Origin: Poa pratensis
Lineage: Eukaryota > Streptophyta > Magnoliopsida > Poales > Poaceae
Length of the DNA: 64,000 bases
Assembly: GCA_947311845.1 (NCBI GenBank)
Contig: CAMZMU010000107.1
Span: 41,359,172 to 41,423,171 of the forward strand
Direction: 5' to 3'
Below, in pieces: positions 1 to 12,708 of the stretch. A program made the translations under genes and the position numbers. The notes under the pieces are model-generated. The model worked only from the letters and a program-made list of their open reading frames with translations, did no database searches and was not told the origin of the DNA. Position 1 is the first letter of the stretch. Each line of letters starts with the position of its first letter.

Positions 1-215
1 ACCACTGGGTACACCATAAGAAGAACATATCGTGGTAAAAAATGGGACAAGAAGTCCTCATGGGCATGTTATGCGCAAGTTATGGAAGTCACTCGCTTCA
101 AGAACACAGAAGAACCAGTGGTACATAACAGTGGCATACAGTTTTACAACTGTATCAGTAAGATACTGCATTCAGGTCAAATCACATGCTTAATTATAGC
201 ATATTTATTTATGAA
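1..215. other. Unassigned sequence at left edge
   Basis: I recognise no gene here. A short open frame runs on the plus strand but has no motif I can name. The next KEA exon expected on the minus strand (the segment after the RCK/KTN Rossmann region) is not found here, so it must lie further left. Confidence 0.3.
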
Positions 216-587
216 TGTCATGTGGGGTAAGCAGTACAGCCGTCGGCACCTCCACAATCCAGGGACGTTGGTAATCAGGATCCTGTGCAGGATCCGAATC
301 AGGCTTAGATAAGCCTTCCTATCTTGGATTGGTTAGTTTCCTTTATTTACAAGTATTGGTCTTTGTATAGAATCAGGAGTCCTAGTTGGTTCGGTTTCTA
401 TTGGCTGGCTGCTATATAAGCCAAGAAGTACTCGTGTAATCGTTATCAAAGAAATAAACAGAGAAAAGGGGAGGTCTTCCTCCAGATACGATCTATCCCT
501 AGGGCATCACGGCGCCCAAACCTAAACCAGTTCGCCCCAGGCCTCCCACCTCTCACGACTACCCCCTCCGCAATCTAGCTCGTGACA
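216..587 (+). mobile_element. Solo LTR of a retrotransposon
   Basis: A 372-bp block starts TGTCATG and ends CGTGACA, near-perfect short inverted termini of the TG...CA kind. It is flanked by a 4-bp direct repeat TGAA (212-215 and 588-591). Inside are a TATATAAG box near 413-420 and an AATAAA motif near 454, in plus orientation, as expected of an LTR promoter and poly(A) signal. No primer-binding site or internal region follows, so it looks like a solo LTR left by recombination. It lies just downstream of the last visible KEA exon, probably in an intron. The family was not identified; a 5-bp duplication would be more usual than the 4 bp seen. Confidence 0.6.
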
Positions 588-1062
588 TGAAGCAGAGTTG
601 AGAATGAGTACCTGCCACCTTACAGAGTTCAACATGAATCTATCAGTAGCCAAAAAACTCTTTCCTAATGGTCCGCACAAATATGACTACAATCATCTAT
701 GTGTACAGCGTTCTGTAACTGGCTGGCTACTAGGTTCTTGATTTCATTAACCAAATGAGTCCATATAGCTGTGAACCATTCTACTTCATGGACATGGTTT
801 CACCAAGATTCTAAAATTTGATGGCTGGTATTAGTCCGACTGACCCATTTATGCGATTATACGTGATAGGTACAGGCCCACATTACTTGTTTGTAGATTT
901 GTTTTTAGGACGCTGTTTTTCAAGGCAGGTTGCTGGTTTGCAATTTGTTCTGGTGAAATAACAAGTCTAGCACATTGCAAACTTCTACAGAACACATAGC
1001 CTTGTCTCATACAAGAGAATCTCGTCACCTAATAATGTTTGTGTTTTGTGGCATTTACTTAC

Positions 1063-4000
1063 CGCTGTTGCACCTGCTTTCTCCAAATTAACGCCGTGAT
1101 CAACATCATGTGCTCGGACAAATGTCTTGACATTTGGAAAGTATTTGCTCAGAGCCCAAACAGCTCGATAATTTGCACCAGGAGTATCTAAAGTGATGGC
1201 AGCAGCACAGGCCCTGTCAGCTCCAACTTTGTGCAGTACCTAGCGAAAATAAATAAATCAGTACTTCTGTTTTTTTACAATTATACAACTGGGTTTAGTT
1301 GAACTCTTCCTACCTCTCTGCTTCCCGCATCACCAAAATACACAGGTAGGTCAAGTGCACGTCCAACAGCCACCCGATCACTGAAAAGTACCCAATAATT
1401 AAAATAGTGGAAACAGCACTAGACTTCGTCAGCAAAGAAGCAAAGCTGATAAATTGACTATTAAAAGTATGCTGCGGCAGACCAAGGTTGGAAATGACAT
1501 CTGAATCACACTACTGTCGGTCTATCACATTGTAGCCAACAGTCAATAGAAATAGGGAGAAGACCCCTCGTTCCATAGTCAATACTATTTCCCAACTCAA
1601 CTTAACGGATTCTTCAAAATAGTTTGCAGATATACCAGAATTCAGTTCTAGTTCCATGTTAATTGTTCAGAAAGCAGCATATAAATCTAAAATCCTAACA
1701 ACAAAGTAATTCACAGCGCTCATCTACATACATATTCAGGGATTTATTATGTATCATAGTCATACTCATGGACTAACACTTGATTAATAGTAATGTAAAC
1801 ATGTTTCACTGTTCTAATAGAGTTGTGTTAATAGGATTATTGGCATATCCAGCACCATACCTTCGAACATCAAGCGCAACAAATGGAATTAATCGCTCCG
1901 ACAGGAGTTGGGCAATGATCTAGTACAAGGGAAAGACATGTTAATACGATACTGAGCATATTGTTTATAGCAGCGCACGAAGATCGCAAGCCAACCTGCC
2001 CAACACGTCCAAATCCCAAGATAATAATATGGCCCTGCAAGTCATCCGTCTACAACAACAACAAAAATCAAAGCTACGTAAGAATCAGCATGTAGGAATT
2101 TAAAAAACTACCATAATATCACTTTTATACAAAGAAGATGTAGAGAAGTAGCTATATTCTAACTTGAAGCAACCTTATCTCACTATTGCGTGTTTTTTGA
2201 GATCTGGCGTATGCCACTAACTTAGCAAATATCTCATACGCAACTACTACTGTATCAGCCGGTACCGAAGTTCCCAACAAAGGCTAAAACGAGCTGGTTG
2301 CATACAGCAACCCTTGTCTGAGGAGTCATATGCCTCAGCAGGGTTATCAGTTATGAGGACCTATTCTACCCAATATTTGTCACAATTTTCTTTCTACACA
2401 TAATATCTATTACATTCTTGCACAAACAGGTATTAACTGCCTATTCCTGGATGAGTCATGGACACTAATTTAGAGCAAAATATTGACACTATGTGACCAA
2501 CCAATCAACGTCCGTATCCGGATGGAAGCAGCTAGAGTGTGACCAATACACGTAATATCTATTATATTCTTGTGTTTAGTTTTAGCACATCTAGAAGTGG
2601 ATATTAAAAATATTGCAGGATAGTGGCACTATCCAATAAGGAAATAACTTGATTACTGCAGCAATAGTGACTGAGAAATTACATGCAAACAAATGCCTTT
2701 AGGAAATGAACTTCCAAAACTATAGATCGACATTATTGCTAGTAGTTTTAGGACTGGTCCACTGGAAGTTACAATACCATAGATATAGTAAAGAAGGCAG
2801 CTGTGCTGATATAAGCCATTTGATTATTAAGGCTGCTTAGTTACTTAAAACTCTAATACATGCTCTAGCTTCATATACACAAGGAATACAAAAGGCCGTG
2901 CACATGAATGCCTTCGGTTGAGCACAAGTGATGGTAGGAGTTGTCAAAGTCTAAAATTTCCTTGAACATGACAGTGTAAGAGTTTAAATGTTAGCCTTTG
3001 AGAATAAAAATCATATTGCTGCCACAGCCATGATTACAGATAAATTTAACCAAAACAATAGGTCACAACTAAGTTGACCTACGTAAAAAAATATACCTCA
3101 CTTTCCACTGGCAATAAACTCCTTACGTCATGCTGCTCGAATTTAGATGCCAGAAACTGCCCTCCAGCAGCTAAATATGGTGTCATAGCCATTGAAATAC
3201 CGACCACTAAAAATAATAATGACGATAGTTGAGGCGATAGAAGACCCTGCAAAATATTCTTCATGAGTTTTTCTCAATGCTGCATAACAACGATGACTCA
3301 CGAAAATTACTGATATTCCTGTGACAAATTCAAGTGTCAGAAAAAAAATCTAATGGCTTACAGACTACAACATTAGGAAAGACAGGAAACAGCAGGTGCA
3401 TTCCATAGAAAATAGCAAAGGTAAAACCTGGTTGACGGCTTCTCCAAAGGCAACAAAAGCAAACTCCCCACCAGGTGCAAGCAAAAGACCTGTCCGCACA
3501 GCTGCTATGGTCGAAATTCCAAACAATCTACCAGTAAGTGTTACTAACAATGTCTTCCCAATAATTAAGAGGCTCAATATCAGAGAGATTGCTGGGAAAT
3601 TTGACATAAATAACTTTGGGTCAATAGACATTCCAACCTGGAAAGAAAAACCCAGGTAAGCATCAAAGGGTATCAAATATGGTCAGAACTTACGAAAGGA
3701 ATTAATCGGCATTCAGTAAGTAATTCAGCCATTGATGCTGAAGAGACAAAATTCAGAAATTTTAATGACAGGACATTCTAGATAAGACAAAAAAGAGAAA
3801 TTCTAAGTAAGACAAAAAGAAGTGATATACTGATATGACACTAATTAGTAACGCTTATGATTCACATGGCAAGTTGTTGAAATAAACGATGATACATTCA
3901 TGGGCAAGATCTTGAGACTATTCCTGAAGTTGTTTGCTAGGAAGGAATTAAGATGCCACTACGAATATTTAAATGTGATAGCACAAATGATCATTTGAAT

Positions 4001-7000
4001 GATCAACTTTATTACACAAATTGTGATTTGAGAAACTCGAGTAATAATAAACAATATGCAATAGGATTAGTGTGGAGTCAAAATAATTAATTATATATTG
4101 AACAATTCAAATGCAATGAACAAGGATGTCCTCCAGACATATGTCAACGAATCACGACTAATAAACTAACAAGCGATAATTAACCTAACTTGATGTCAGC
4201 AAAAATTGAATTATATATCTGCTCCACTATAATCAATGGTATACACAACAAAGTCCTAGTGGTATTTCACCAATACAAAAATAATATCTAGTGAGATTGT
4301 TTTCAAGGCCCTCACCGTCATAAAGAATAAGCCTAACAGAAGACCGCGGTAAGGAGCAATATCTGACTCGACCTGTAAGGAGAACTCTGTTTCCGCTAAC
4401 AATAAACCAGCCAAAAATGCTCCCAGTGCCATCGATAAGCCAGCCTGTGAGAGAGCAGAAAACAGTATGAAAACTGGATTTCAGGAATGAAGAGTGAGAA
4501 TATAATGAAAAAAAAATGTATACCCGAGCAGTAAGGAGACTTGTCCCAAATATAACAAGGAGAGTATTTGCCGAAAATATCTCAGCATTTCGATTTTCAG
4601 CAATTTGTCTGTAAATTGGCCGAAGGAACTGTTCAACAGAAAGAAACAGAGTCGAGCGTCAAAACAGATAGAACCAAATCCTGGGAAATGTTGCTGCAAT
4701 ATAAAAAAGGACTGAAATGCATAGACAGGCAGCAGACACTAGACATACAAGCATGTGGTGCATGTGTGCATGTTTAGCTGGGAGTCAACAAAGAGTGTAT
4801 GCAAAATTCTAGTAAGATGAGCACACCAAATAAAATAAATGAACAGACAACTGACCAGACGACCCCCGGCAATGATGGCAGTTATAGCAGCTACTGCCTT
4901 CACAGCAGCCATACCCATGGCTTCCGCTATTGCTTGGAAACCAACCTATAAGAAGCAGATTGTATCAAGGGTCATAAGGTACAAACATAAAGACTGAAAA
5001 GCATGGGTCAGGACATTAGTGCAATGAAACATCATGTAAATAATTCTGGTCGCTATGGTGGAACATGTGTTTTAAAGTGCTCATGTAGAAGTGATAACCA
5101 AGAGAAGAAATCTAAGAGTTTTGGATGATCCTATCATGGGATAAATGAAAATCTCCATCAGCAGTTAATGTGATGTTTATAAATTAGAGCATCGTCTCTT
5201 TCAAAGAACTGCGTAAGAGGTCATGACAGAAAAGGTTACCCCTCCTTTTGAAGAATTAGGTGACAGAAGTGGTATCAAAATCAACAGAACCACCACGGCC
5301 AAATCCTGGATACAGCACATGAAACATCTATCAGAAGACAATCTTATGTTAACAGTACCAAAAGGCCGCCTCATATATATCACTAAAATGAGGTAGAGTA
5401 CGATTAGACTCATGGAAATACAAAACGCCTATGAACATTAACAGGAAGATGAGCAACAGACATATCTGACCTTCCGTAGTAAGAAGAACAAGTTATATGT
5501 CAGATCATACTGCTGTCATACCTGGAAAAGTAACACGGAAAATGTTGCGCGTCCATGGCGTGACGTGCTCTCCCCACGTTCTTGCAGTACCTAAGCAAAG
5601 TAAAAACAGCAAGTGCTCAACAGCAAACAGAGAAAAGATTCTGATAAAAATAAGAAAGAAAGCATTCCACATTACTCAAGTCTCCATGCTTCAATAAACC
5701 TAACCTAGGCCTAAATCATAAAGATTCAAGAATGGCAAGAAACAAAGTTTCGGGTGAAACTGATTTCTCGTGAAAAACTTCATTTTGATTGTATACAACG
5801 TTGATGACTTGCAATAAACGCCGCTGTAACAAAATTCGATATACAGGATGGTTGCCAGTTATAGTACTTACTTGCAAGACGACAGCTGTCGATGATAGAG
5901 CCAAACCACTCCCAATAACAATTGCCGCTGGTCCTGGTAGTGCCGCAAAACGGTGAGCAATCAGACCAATAACTGCGGCAGTAACCAACACCTGTCAATT
6001 GTTTATAACTTGTCAGGGGGTAATCCTCATAAGACTATTGTTTGATGGCCACATGGCAATGGAACTACCTGAGCAGAGCCTAATCCAAAGACATACTTCT
6101 TCATTGAGCTTAACCTTTCGACAGAAAGCTGCAGACACAAATTATTAAACTGATATCTCCTGAAAGAGGAAAGCATCTTAAAAACCATTCAGCTTGTACC
6201 TCAAGGCCAATGTTGAATAACAAGAACACTACTCCAAATTCAGCAATTGCCTTTGTTCCATGGACATGACGGATGATAGAAAGACCATAGGGACCAATGA
6301 GGACACCAGCAGCAAGATATCCAAGAACAGGACTACCTACGATATCAAGGTGCGCTTAATAACTGAGCATAAAAATATAAGGATTTTTATCTTCTTACGA
6401 GGTCTCCACTTCCTTTAGGTTTTTTCGGAAGATTTCATCGTGGATGTTTCTAGTACACAAGTTCATGCAATTGAGACGGCAAGTTTCTATTATTCTAGAA
6501 CTGGGAAGTCACAATAAATGGTTACAGTTGAAACTAATATGAACTAGAAGCAATCAAGCAAAGCACGACATGTTTAATATGATTACAGTCTCAACACAAG
6601 AATGAACTAAATGAAGTACAAGATATGGGATGGTTGGACACCATGCTGGCATGGATACACACATTAGATAACAGATATACATATCTCACCTCCGGGTATT
6701 TTCTGGAATAATGGTACAAATACAACACTAGCGAGCAGCAAATATAGTACATCAAAAAGCGAAGCTTCTTCCTCATTTACCTGAATAGGTCAATAAAGAG
6801 TTTAAAGGAGTTACATGGAATCTAAACTTCATATTAATTTACATGAGCAGTAACAGAGCAGTCAGACAAAAGAATTACAAAACTCACTATTGTACATGTT
6901 AGGATTAAACACGGAAAATACCTCTTGATGAGGTAAGAGCTCGATAAGCTTCTTTATTCTCTGTGGTAACTGTCGTATCTCACGGACCATGGGCTTCGCA

Positions 7001-8780
7001 GTGGAGGCAACTTCTTCAATAGTTGTGGTTATGCCTGGCTGCTGAAATGATTGAGTGCTCTTCTCAACTCTATTGATGAAGAATGCCCTACAGTAGACAC
7101 ACAGCGAAAATGTCATTTGAGAAAGAGCTGGTTAGACGATATGAATGAAACAGACGGAAAGCATGCTCAACTATTGCCAGAGCAAGCACCAACATATATA
7201 TACTAATTCAAATGAAGATAAACAAGGAAACAGATGGGGATATGTGAAACCAAACCTCTGTTGGTTGCAAAATAGAAACAACGAAAATGCAAATATCAGG
7301 TACCATGAAACTCACCCTGCACCAAGAAGCAGTATCCCGGTAATAAGAACTGGTGCTTGCTTTCTGGCGGTTTTCATCAGCCCTTGGAAAACGGATGTAG
7401 GTGTAAACTCTCCATCCGATTTGGAGGAGAAGAAAGACGCCGGGAAGAACCGAGATGATCGCTTCAAGGATGATTTGGACTCCTTCCGTTCCGTGTCCGG
7501 CTTCTTCCCTTGCTTTGGCTTGTCTAGCTCAGGCTCGGCTTCTTTCTGAGGCTCAACAAGCAGCTTGTCGCCGCGTTCTTCATTAGACAGTTCATAGGAC
7601 GATTCAAGCTGCTCGATGCCTTCAGCGGCCAAGTCGCTAATCTGCATCAGACGCTCGACATTCGAAACCTCGTCCCTTTCAGCAGTGTCAGCCATACCAT
7701 CACCACTATAGTCATACACATCAGAAACATCATATTCTTCCTCACTGAACTGCCCCTCGGCAGGAGGCACTAGCTCCACCACAGAATCGACCAAGGAGAT
7801 GGCCTTCTCCGCTTTCTGCAGCGCTAGCTCCGCGTCGTTAGCACGCTTAGCCGCTTCCATCTCTAGAGCCACGGCCTGTTCAGCCAAGACCATTATATTG
7901 GAGACATCCTCCTCGGCCTTGGAGGCGTCGAGGAGAGCCCTCTCGGCGAGCTCCGTGAGCCTGTCGACCTCCTTCTGCAGCTCGGCTTTCTTCCCCTGGA
8001 CCGCCTGAGCTCCTCCTCGCACTTGGACAGGCTGGCCTGGCACCCCTTGATCTCCTCCTGCGCGGACGCGAGCGCCTCCTCCTCGACGTCGTCAGGCTGA
8101 CCTCCAGCTGGCCGACTGAGCCCCGCTTGGCGTCCAGCGCCTCGGCGGCGAGCTGCAGGCGCGCCTCGGCCATGGAGAGCGCCATGGTGGCCTTGCGCAC
8201 GGCCTCCTTGGCGTCGTCCTCCCGGCCGATGATCTCCTGCACGGTGTCACGGCGGCGGAGACCTCGCCCTGGGCGCCGTCGGCGCGGTCCTTGAGCGCGA
8301 TGGCGACTCGGAGATGCGCTGCGCCTTGCCCTCGAACATGGTGCTGTTGAGCCTGGCCACCTCCAGCTCCTTCCTGGCCCGCTGCAGCGCGTCCCGGAGG
8401 TCGTCCACGTCGCCGGCGGCAGTGGCGGCGGCCACCGCGCGGGTCTTCTCCTCGGCGGCGTCGGACCCCGAGGTGCCCGCGTCATGGTCGGCGCCGGCCG
8501 AGGTGGGGGAGCCCTTGGTGCCCTCCAGCGGGCCGTCCACGTAGGCCAGCGAGTCGTTGCCCTGGCAGCGCGCCCCTCGGAGCCGGAGAGGGGCCAAGCC
8601 CCCGTGCGCTGGGGACGAGTAGAAGAGGCCGCAGGAGCCGCGGAGGGCGGAGGCGACCATGAGGTTCCCTCCCGCTCCGCCGCGGTGCCGGGTTCGCCGC
8701 AGGGAGCAGGGCCCCCGGCCGCCGATCTGCAGGCCCGGGCGCGGGGCCGCGACGCCGGAAGCGAACCTGGAGAAATCCAT
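1063..8780 (-). CDS. KEA2: K+ efflux antiporter, plastid type (KEA1/KEA2-like), 3' partial
   Basis: Encodes a K+/H+ antiporter of the CPA2 family; Arabidopsis KEA1/2 act in the chloroplast inner envelope and set stromal K+ and pH. Seventeen exons are visible (minus strand): 8780-7316, 7087-6922, 6780-6690, 6336-6200, 6128-6069, 5991-5872, 5590-5522, 5305-5240, 4945-4856, 4628-4524, 4444-4316, 3637-3428, 3246-3097, 2049-1996, 1919-1861, 1380-1314, 1239-1063. All have GT-AG borders and compatible phases. Exon 1 holds a transit-peptide-like start (MDFSRFASG) and the long coiled-coil, acidic stromal region. Exons 3-13 encode the membrane antiporter core, with GPYGLSI, GLELSVERL and [14 protein letters not shown] motifs. 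Exons 14-17 encode the start of the RCK/KTN NAD-binding domain with GFGRVG. The C-terminal exon(s) are outside the window. Exon 1 as written carries four single-base losses (near 8308, 8248, 8098, 7998) that break the frame; all other exons are open. The start at 8780 fits known KEA N-termini. Confidence 0.9.
7998..8310 (-). other. Cluster of four frame breaks in KEA exon 1
   Basis: Reading exon 1 from 8780, similarity to KEA proteins moves through all three frames: [14 protein letters not shown], then [14 protein letters not shown], then [15 protein letters not shown], then the segment around 8090-8000, then [17 protein letters not shown]. Each jump equals loss of one nucleotide. At least three fall in short G runs (for example GAGTC where GAGGTC is expected, and CGGTC where CGGGTC is expected). 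The region is very GC-rich. Confidence 0.8.
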
Positions 8781-9089
8781 CCCGCTCCTGCCTCTGTTCC
8801 TGCTGGAGCAATCGGAAAACACGAATCAGGAAGCGGAACAAGACAAATGGGCGGCATTATTATTGGGCTATCGTCGAGGAGTAAACACTGCCCGAAATGG
8901 CGTCTCGATAAAAAAATCCCCCAAAAAAATATCTCAAAAATAAAACGGCGGCGCTCGCGGAAGCTAGAGGGCTCCGCCGAGCGAGCGGGGCAGTCCGACA
9001 GGGGAGCGGCGGCGCACTGACCGAAGGAACCGCCGGGGGCGGGGGCGGGGGCGGCGAAGCTTTGGCGGCGGAGGGGCGGGAGAACCGAG

Positions 9090-9625
9090 GGACCGAGCCG
9101 CCCCTTGTGTTGTGCGGGGGTTTGGAGGGGGATTGGTGCGTCACGAGAGGAGGAGGAGGCGCCTCATTCCCGTGCTCGCTCGAAAGTCTTTTGGGGGCTG
9201 GGAAGGGCGGCCGCGGCTCTTGGCGATTTCTTCTGTGCGCTGCTTCTCTTCTTCCAGCGGACGGAGAAGACGAGGTGCACTGCAGATTAGCCTACGAACG
9301 AGCTACCCAGTGTGCGTGCGTGCGTGCGGACCGGCCTGCCTGCGTGGCTCGTGTTCTCTTCTCCGTGGAGCCCTCCCCCACTCGAGTATGCGGGGCCCAG
9401 CAGGAGATACTCGCGGCGACGGATATTCGCCTCCAAGGCAATAGCGGGATCCCCTCCCCCACCTTCTCTTGGGTGGGCCATGCTAAAGGAAAACCCTAGC
9501 CTGGCGGGCCCGCCAAGTGGATCTCCACCTCGCCTCTCGATCCCCCTCGGTTTGTCTCCTAATCTCTTAGGGGCGTCGAGATCCGAGAGACGATGATTAT
9601 GTGGAATAAGCGAGTGAGAATAGAA
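9090..9625. repeat. KEA 5'-flank repeat, copy A
   Basis: First of three diverged copies of a roughly 0.5-kb GC-rich block. Shared landmarks in order: a GCGGGGGTTTGGAGGGG box, a CGTCACGA box, CTTGGCGATTTCTTC, AAGACGAGGTGCACTGC, the GAGCTACC..GTGTGCGTGCG tract, TTCGCCTCCAAGGCA, and ATCCGAGAGA(C/T)GATGA. This copy lies directly upstream of the KEA start codon, so it probably holds the promoter and 5' UTR. The spacing to copy B is about 1.1 kb. Confidence 0.8.
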
Positions 9626-9984
9626 GCAGTACACGTCCCCTCCTCCTCCGTCACCCGCCTCTCCACGCATCGCACACACTTCGTGTTTCATGAATGAAGT
9701 TCGAATTAGAGCGCGATTTTTGTGGAAGCTTATTTTTTGTGTGCGCGCTAGCTGTGTGTACGTATCAACAGGCATGTGCATGCTTGACACGTACACTGCT
9801 TCTTCCACTATGTGGCGCTTGCGTTCTCTGCTTACAGAGAAAAGGACGGTTTAACGAGCGTGGAGGCTGCTAGAGAAGCCTGATAGCCTGTGTGCTAGTG
9901 TTGTGGAAGGGAGGTACTACCCTGTGGGGGATACCATAACTGCGGGATGTCCGCCAGGTGCCTCGCCAACCTGGCAAGCGTTTA

Positions 9985-10110
9985 TTAAGGAAGAAATATG
10001 TTGCGCCAAGGGCTGATTCGTAGAGTTGGCGATGGAAGGACAACCGAAGTGTGGCATGATCATGGGATCCAGTACAATGCGACCGACGGGGCGCCTTGTT
10101 GATACGTCGG
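9985..10110 (+). mobile_element. Short LINE-derived coding fragment
   Basis: A plus-strand frame reads GLIRRVGDGRTTEVWHDHG followed by IQYNATDGAP. This resembles the conserved linker after the reverse transcriptase of grass non-LTR retrotransposons (the RVGDG...W.D.W signature). It is flanked by stop codons and sits between repeat copies A and B. It is a relic with no coding potential of its own. Confidence 0.45.
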
Positions 10111-10224
10111 TTCAGTTAGTGGCAGATTAACTACGGCTATAAGGTTGTTGCTCTGCGCCTTCTGAGGCCATCTGTTGCGCTCGCTATCGCTGCATGTGGG
10201 CCTGGGATTCTGGTTATAACCCCG

Positions 10225-10745
10225 TGCGTGGGACCCTTGTCCTATGCGGGGGTTTGGAGGGGAAGAGGCGCGTCACGAAAGGAGGAGGGGGCGCCTCATT
10301 CGGAAGTCTTTTGGGGGCTGGGAAGGACGGCCACGGCTCTTGGCGATTTCTTCTGTGCTCCTGCTTTGCTTCGAGCGGACGGAGAAGACGAGGTGCACTG
10401 CAGATTACCTTATGAACGAGCTACCCAGTGTGCGTGTGTGCGTGCGACCCGCGGACCCGCCTGCTTGCTTGCGTGGCTCGTGTTCTCTACTCCATGTGGG
10501 GCCCAGCAGGAGATATTCGCCTCCAAGGCACCAGCGGGATACCCCTCTCCCTCCTCTTGGGCAAGGGGGCAAGCCCCACTAAATGAAACCCAAGCCCTGG
10601 CGGGCTAGCCGTGTGGATCATCACCCCGCCTTTCGATCCCCGTCGGTTCTCCTCGTCTCTTAGGGTCCGACCGGCGTCCAGATCCGAGAGATGATGACTT
10701 ATGTGGAATAATGGTTGACAGCTAGCTTTGGAATCTCCTTTGTTA
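10225..10745. repeat. KEA 5'-flank repeat, copy B
   Basis: Second copy of the block described at 9090-9625, with the same order of landmarks. Its tail (TAGCTTTGGAATCTCCTTTGTTAG and the ATATAGGTA segment beyond) is shared with copy C at 16408-16470 but not obviously with copy A. So B and C share a longer unit of about 1 kb once the intervening Mutator-like element is subtracted. Confidence 0.75.
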
Positions 10746-11202
10746 GGTTTGTGTGCTCTTTCGTGGTGGCATTTTGGTAGCGGCCAGGCGGCGTTGAAAT
10801 ATAGGTACTTCTTGCAACCATCACTTGACGAAGAAAATCGGTGGGTCTTCACGTCTCTATGGACTATAGTCGTTGGGGCGAATAGCTCAGGTGCGACGTT
10901 TTTTTCGAGGAATTGGACAGGCAGCGACGTCGTTGCACGTAATAGCTCACATGCGGCATCTATTCGAGCCATAATTGCTCTGTGGCGACATGGCCGTCAA
11001 GTCATGTTCCCCACGCGGTAACCCAAGTTTGACCGGTACATGGAGTAGTTTATCTCGAGTGGGACCCATGCGTCAGCGAAACCTGCCTCTGTTCGTGGGG
11101 GAACCATCTCTGCCACGCGTCGGCGTCGCTTGGAGCTCACACCTCACTCCTGTCCCGTCGTCTCGGTTTCTCTGGGCTGGGGGAAATTATCCTGGCAACG
11201 GC

Positions 11203-11300
11203 GAGTCGAGCGGCGGCAATGGAGCGGGCGAGTCGAGCGGCGGCAATGGAGCGGGCAACTGGAGCGGCGGCAATGGAGCGGGCGAGTCGAGCGGCCGCGC
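11203..11300. repeat. 27-bp minisatellite
   Basis: About 3.5 copies of a 27-bp unit (GAGTCGAGCGGCGGCAATGG plus AGCGGGC) run in tandem, and continue as a degenerate repeat. As 27 is a multiple of three, the reading frame is kept and gives a repeated MERASRAAA peptide. Confidence 0.8.
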
Positions 11301-11830
11301 GAGTCCAGCGGCGGCAATCGGAGTCGAGCAAGCGAGCGGCGACGCAAGGCTTGCGGTCGCAATCACAGGTAAGGGCGTCGAGGGAGGATGGAGGATGGGG
11401 TGGTGCGGGTACACGGTCGAATAGGCGACCGGTGGCCCGATTCGTGAATCGTGCAGCGGCGAAGGATTCAATCTACCTTCACGGCAAGCGATATCGGATT
11501 TCAGTCCAGCAGGTGTTGAAGCAGGCGTGGCAGCGTCACGGCTACTACGGCGGCAAGGGTTTTTCGCTCGGTGGTGATTCGCCGCCGATGACGAGACAGA
11601 GGTTTCCCTCGATGCGCAACATTGCTGCGGGCGACGAGAGCAGCTCCGGCGGTGCTGCGGGCGACGAGAGCAGCTCGGGCGGGAGCTCATCGAGCAGCAG
11701 TTCAGCACGCTCAACCCCGAGCCTGGACTTCGAAGTAGCGTTGAGCCTAGAGGCTTTCAGTCTAGTTGCCAGGATGGCGGAGGACAGATTGGTGTGCTCA
11801 GAAATCCTCTGCGAGATGAAATCGAGCTAG
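11219..11830 (+). CDS. Hypothetical ORF inside the MULE (203 aa)
   Basis: An open frame of 203 codons starts within the 27-bp minisatellite. The first ~45 residues are repeat-encoded (Arg/Ala/Glu-rich). The middle (about 80-120) has a more protein-like stretch, YLHGKRYRISVQQVLKQAWQ. A serine/glycine-rich region follows with two GDESSSGG repeats. I do not recognise a family. The start is uncertain because every repeat supplies an ATG, and a GT donor-like site near 11369 could mean the true gene is spliced. It lies just inside the left inverted repeat, as captured host fragments often do in Pack-MULEs. It could equally be a chance open frame in GC-rich sequence. Confidence 0.3.
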   Translation: MERASRAAAMERATGAAAMERASRAAARVQRRQSESSKRAATQGLRSQSQVRASREDGGWGGAGTRSNRRPVARFVNRAAAKDSIYLHGKRYRISVQQVLKQAWQRHGYYGGKGFSLGGDSPPMTRQRFPSMRNIAAGDESSSGGAAGDESSSGGSSSSSSSARSTPSLDFEVALSLEAFSLVARMAEDRLVCSEILCEMKSS

Positions 11831-12534
11831 AAGAATCAGCTACAGAGCCATGGCGGAGGGAAGATTGTGCTGCATTCTGTAGATAGCAAGTCTGGTGAAT
11901 TTTGTTAGGTGCCTAAAACTCTTTCAGACAGTGTTTGCTCAGCGCTGGGAGCATGTGTGGGAGTTCTTGCCCAGCGCTGGGAGCGTGCCCTGGACGTGCT
12001 CTGGACGTGCCGTGGCACGTTCCGGTAGGTGAAACCTTGTTTTTGTAGGTGAAACCTTGTAAACAAAATGTAAATTATTGTGTTCCTTGTTTTTGTGTTC
12101 CTTGTGACATTCGCACGCCGTCAGATTGTGGCATGCACACTGTCGAACACCTTTCGGAGCACGCTCTGGACACGCCCGATTGTGGCATTCGCACGTCGTC
12201 GGATTGAAAACAAGTTGAAAGAGTTCAAACATTGTCAACTAGGTAGAGACATGTCATCTATAGACAAAATGCTTTAATTTTTTATTTAACTTACCAAAAT
12301 GTAAATATTGCTAGTGTTGCTAGTGTTACCAAAATGTAAACATTTGTAACTATTACCAAAATTGAAATGTACATGTTATTTGTGCTAGGCTTGGATGTTG
12401 CAATGATTTCATACTGATTTTTGAATTCAAATTTGAACTACAATTCAAATGTACATGTTATTTGTGCTAGGCTTGGATGTTGCAATTAGGAGGATTTCAT
12501 TTGTAAATATTAACCTTCTAATGGTGATAGATTT

Positions 12535-12625
12535 GTCGCAAACAGAGGCATAGCCTAGTGGCAAAGGGTTGATGCCCCCTTTGCCCACCTAAGTTCGAGT
12601 CCCCTTACTCGCAATTTAGGTGTTG
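12535..12625 (+). mobile_element. tRNA-like (SINE-derived) segment
   Basis: Contains an A-box-like TAGCCTAGTGGCAAAGG and, about 35 bp on, a B-box-like GTTCGAGTCCCC. This pair is the internal pol III promoter of tRNAs and tRNA-derived SINEs. No complete cloverleaf is evident, so a SINE head is more likely than a tRNA gene. Confidence 0.4.
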
Positions 12626-12669
12626 CACATTATATGTCCTAGTCCAGTAGCTTAGTGGGTCGGGCATCT

Positions 12670-12708
12670 CACTATTATAGAAAGATTTCTATAATAGTGG
12701 GTTGTCCC
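12670..12708. repeat. Small perfect hairpin
   Basis: ACTATTATAGAAA and TTTCTATAATAGT form a 13-bp stem around a two-base centre. It lies inside the MULE between the tRNA-like segment and the long hairpin. Confidence 0.6.

Noticed and set aside
7880..8857. 325-codon minus-strand frame rich in Ala/Arg/Pro over KEA exon 1
   Set aside because: Mostly a wrong-frame read of KEA exon 1; only its middle ([18 protein letters not shown]) is real KEA sequence, explained by the frame breaks.
12535..12625. A functional tRNA gene
   Set aside because: Has A- and B-box-like motifs but no foldable acceptor and anticodon arms that I could trace; a SINE fragment is more likely.
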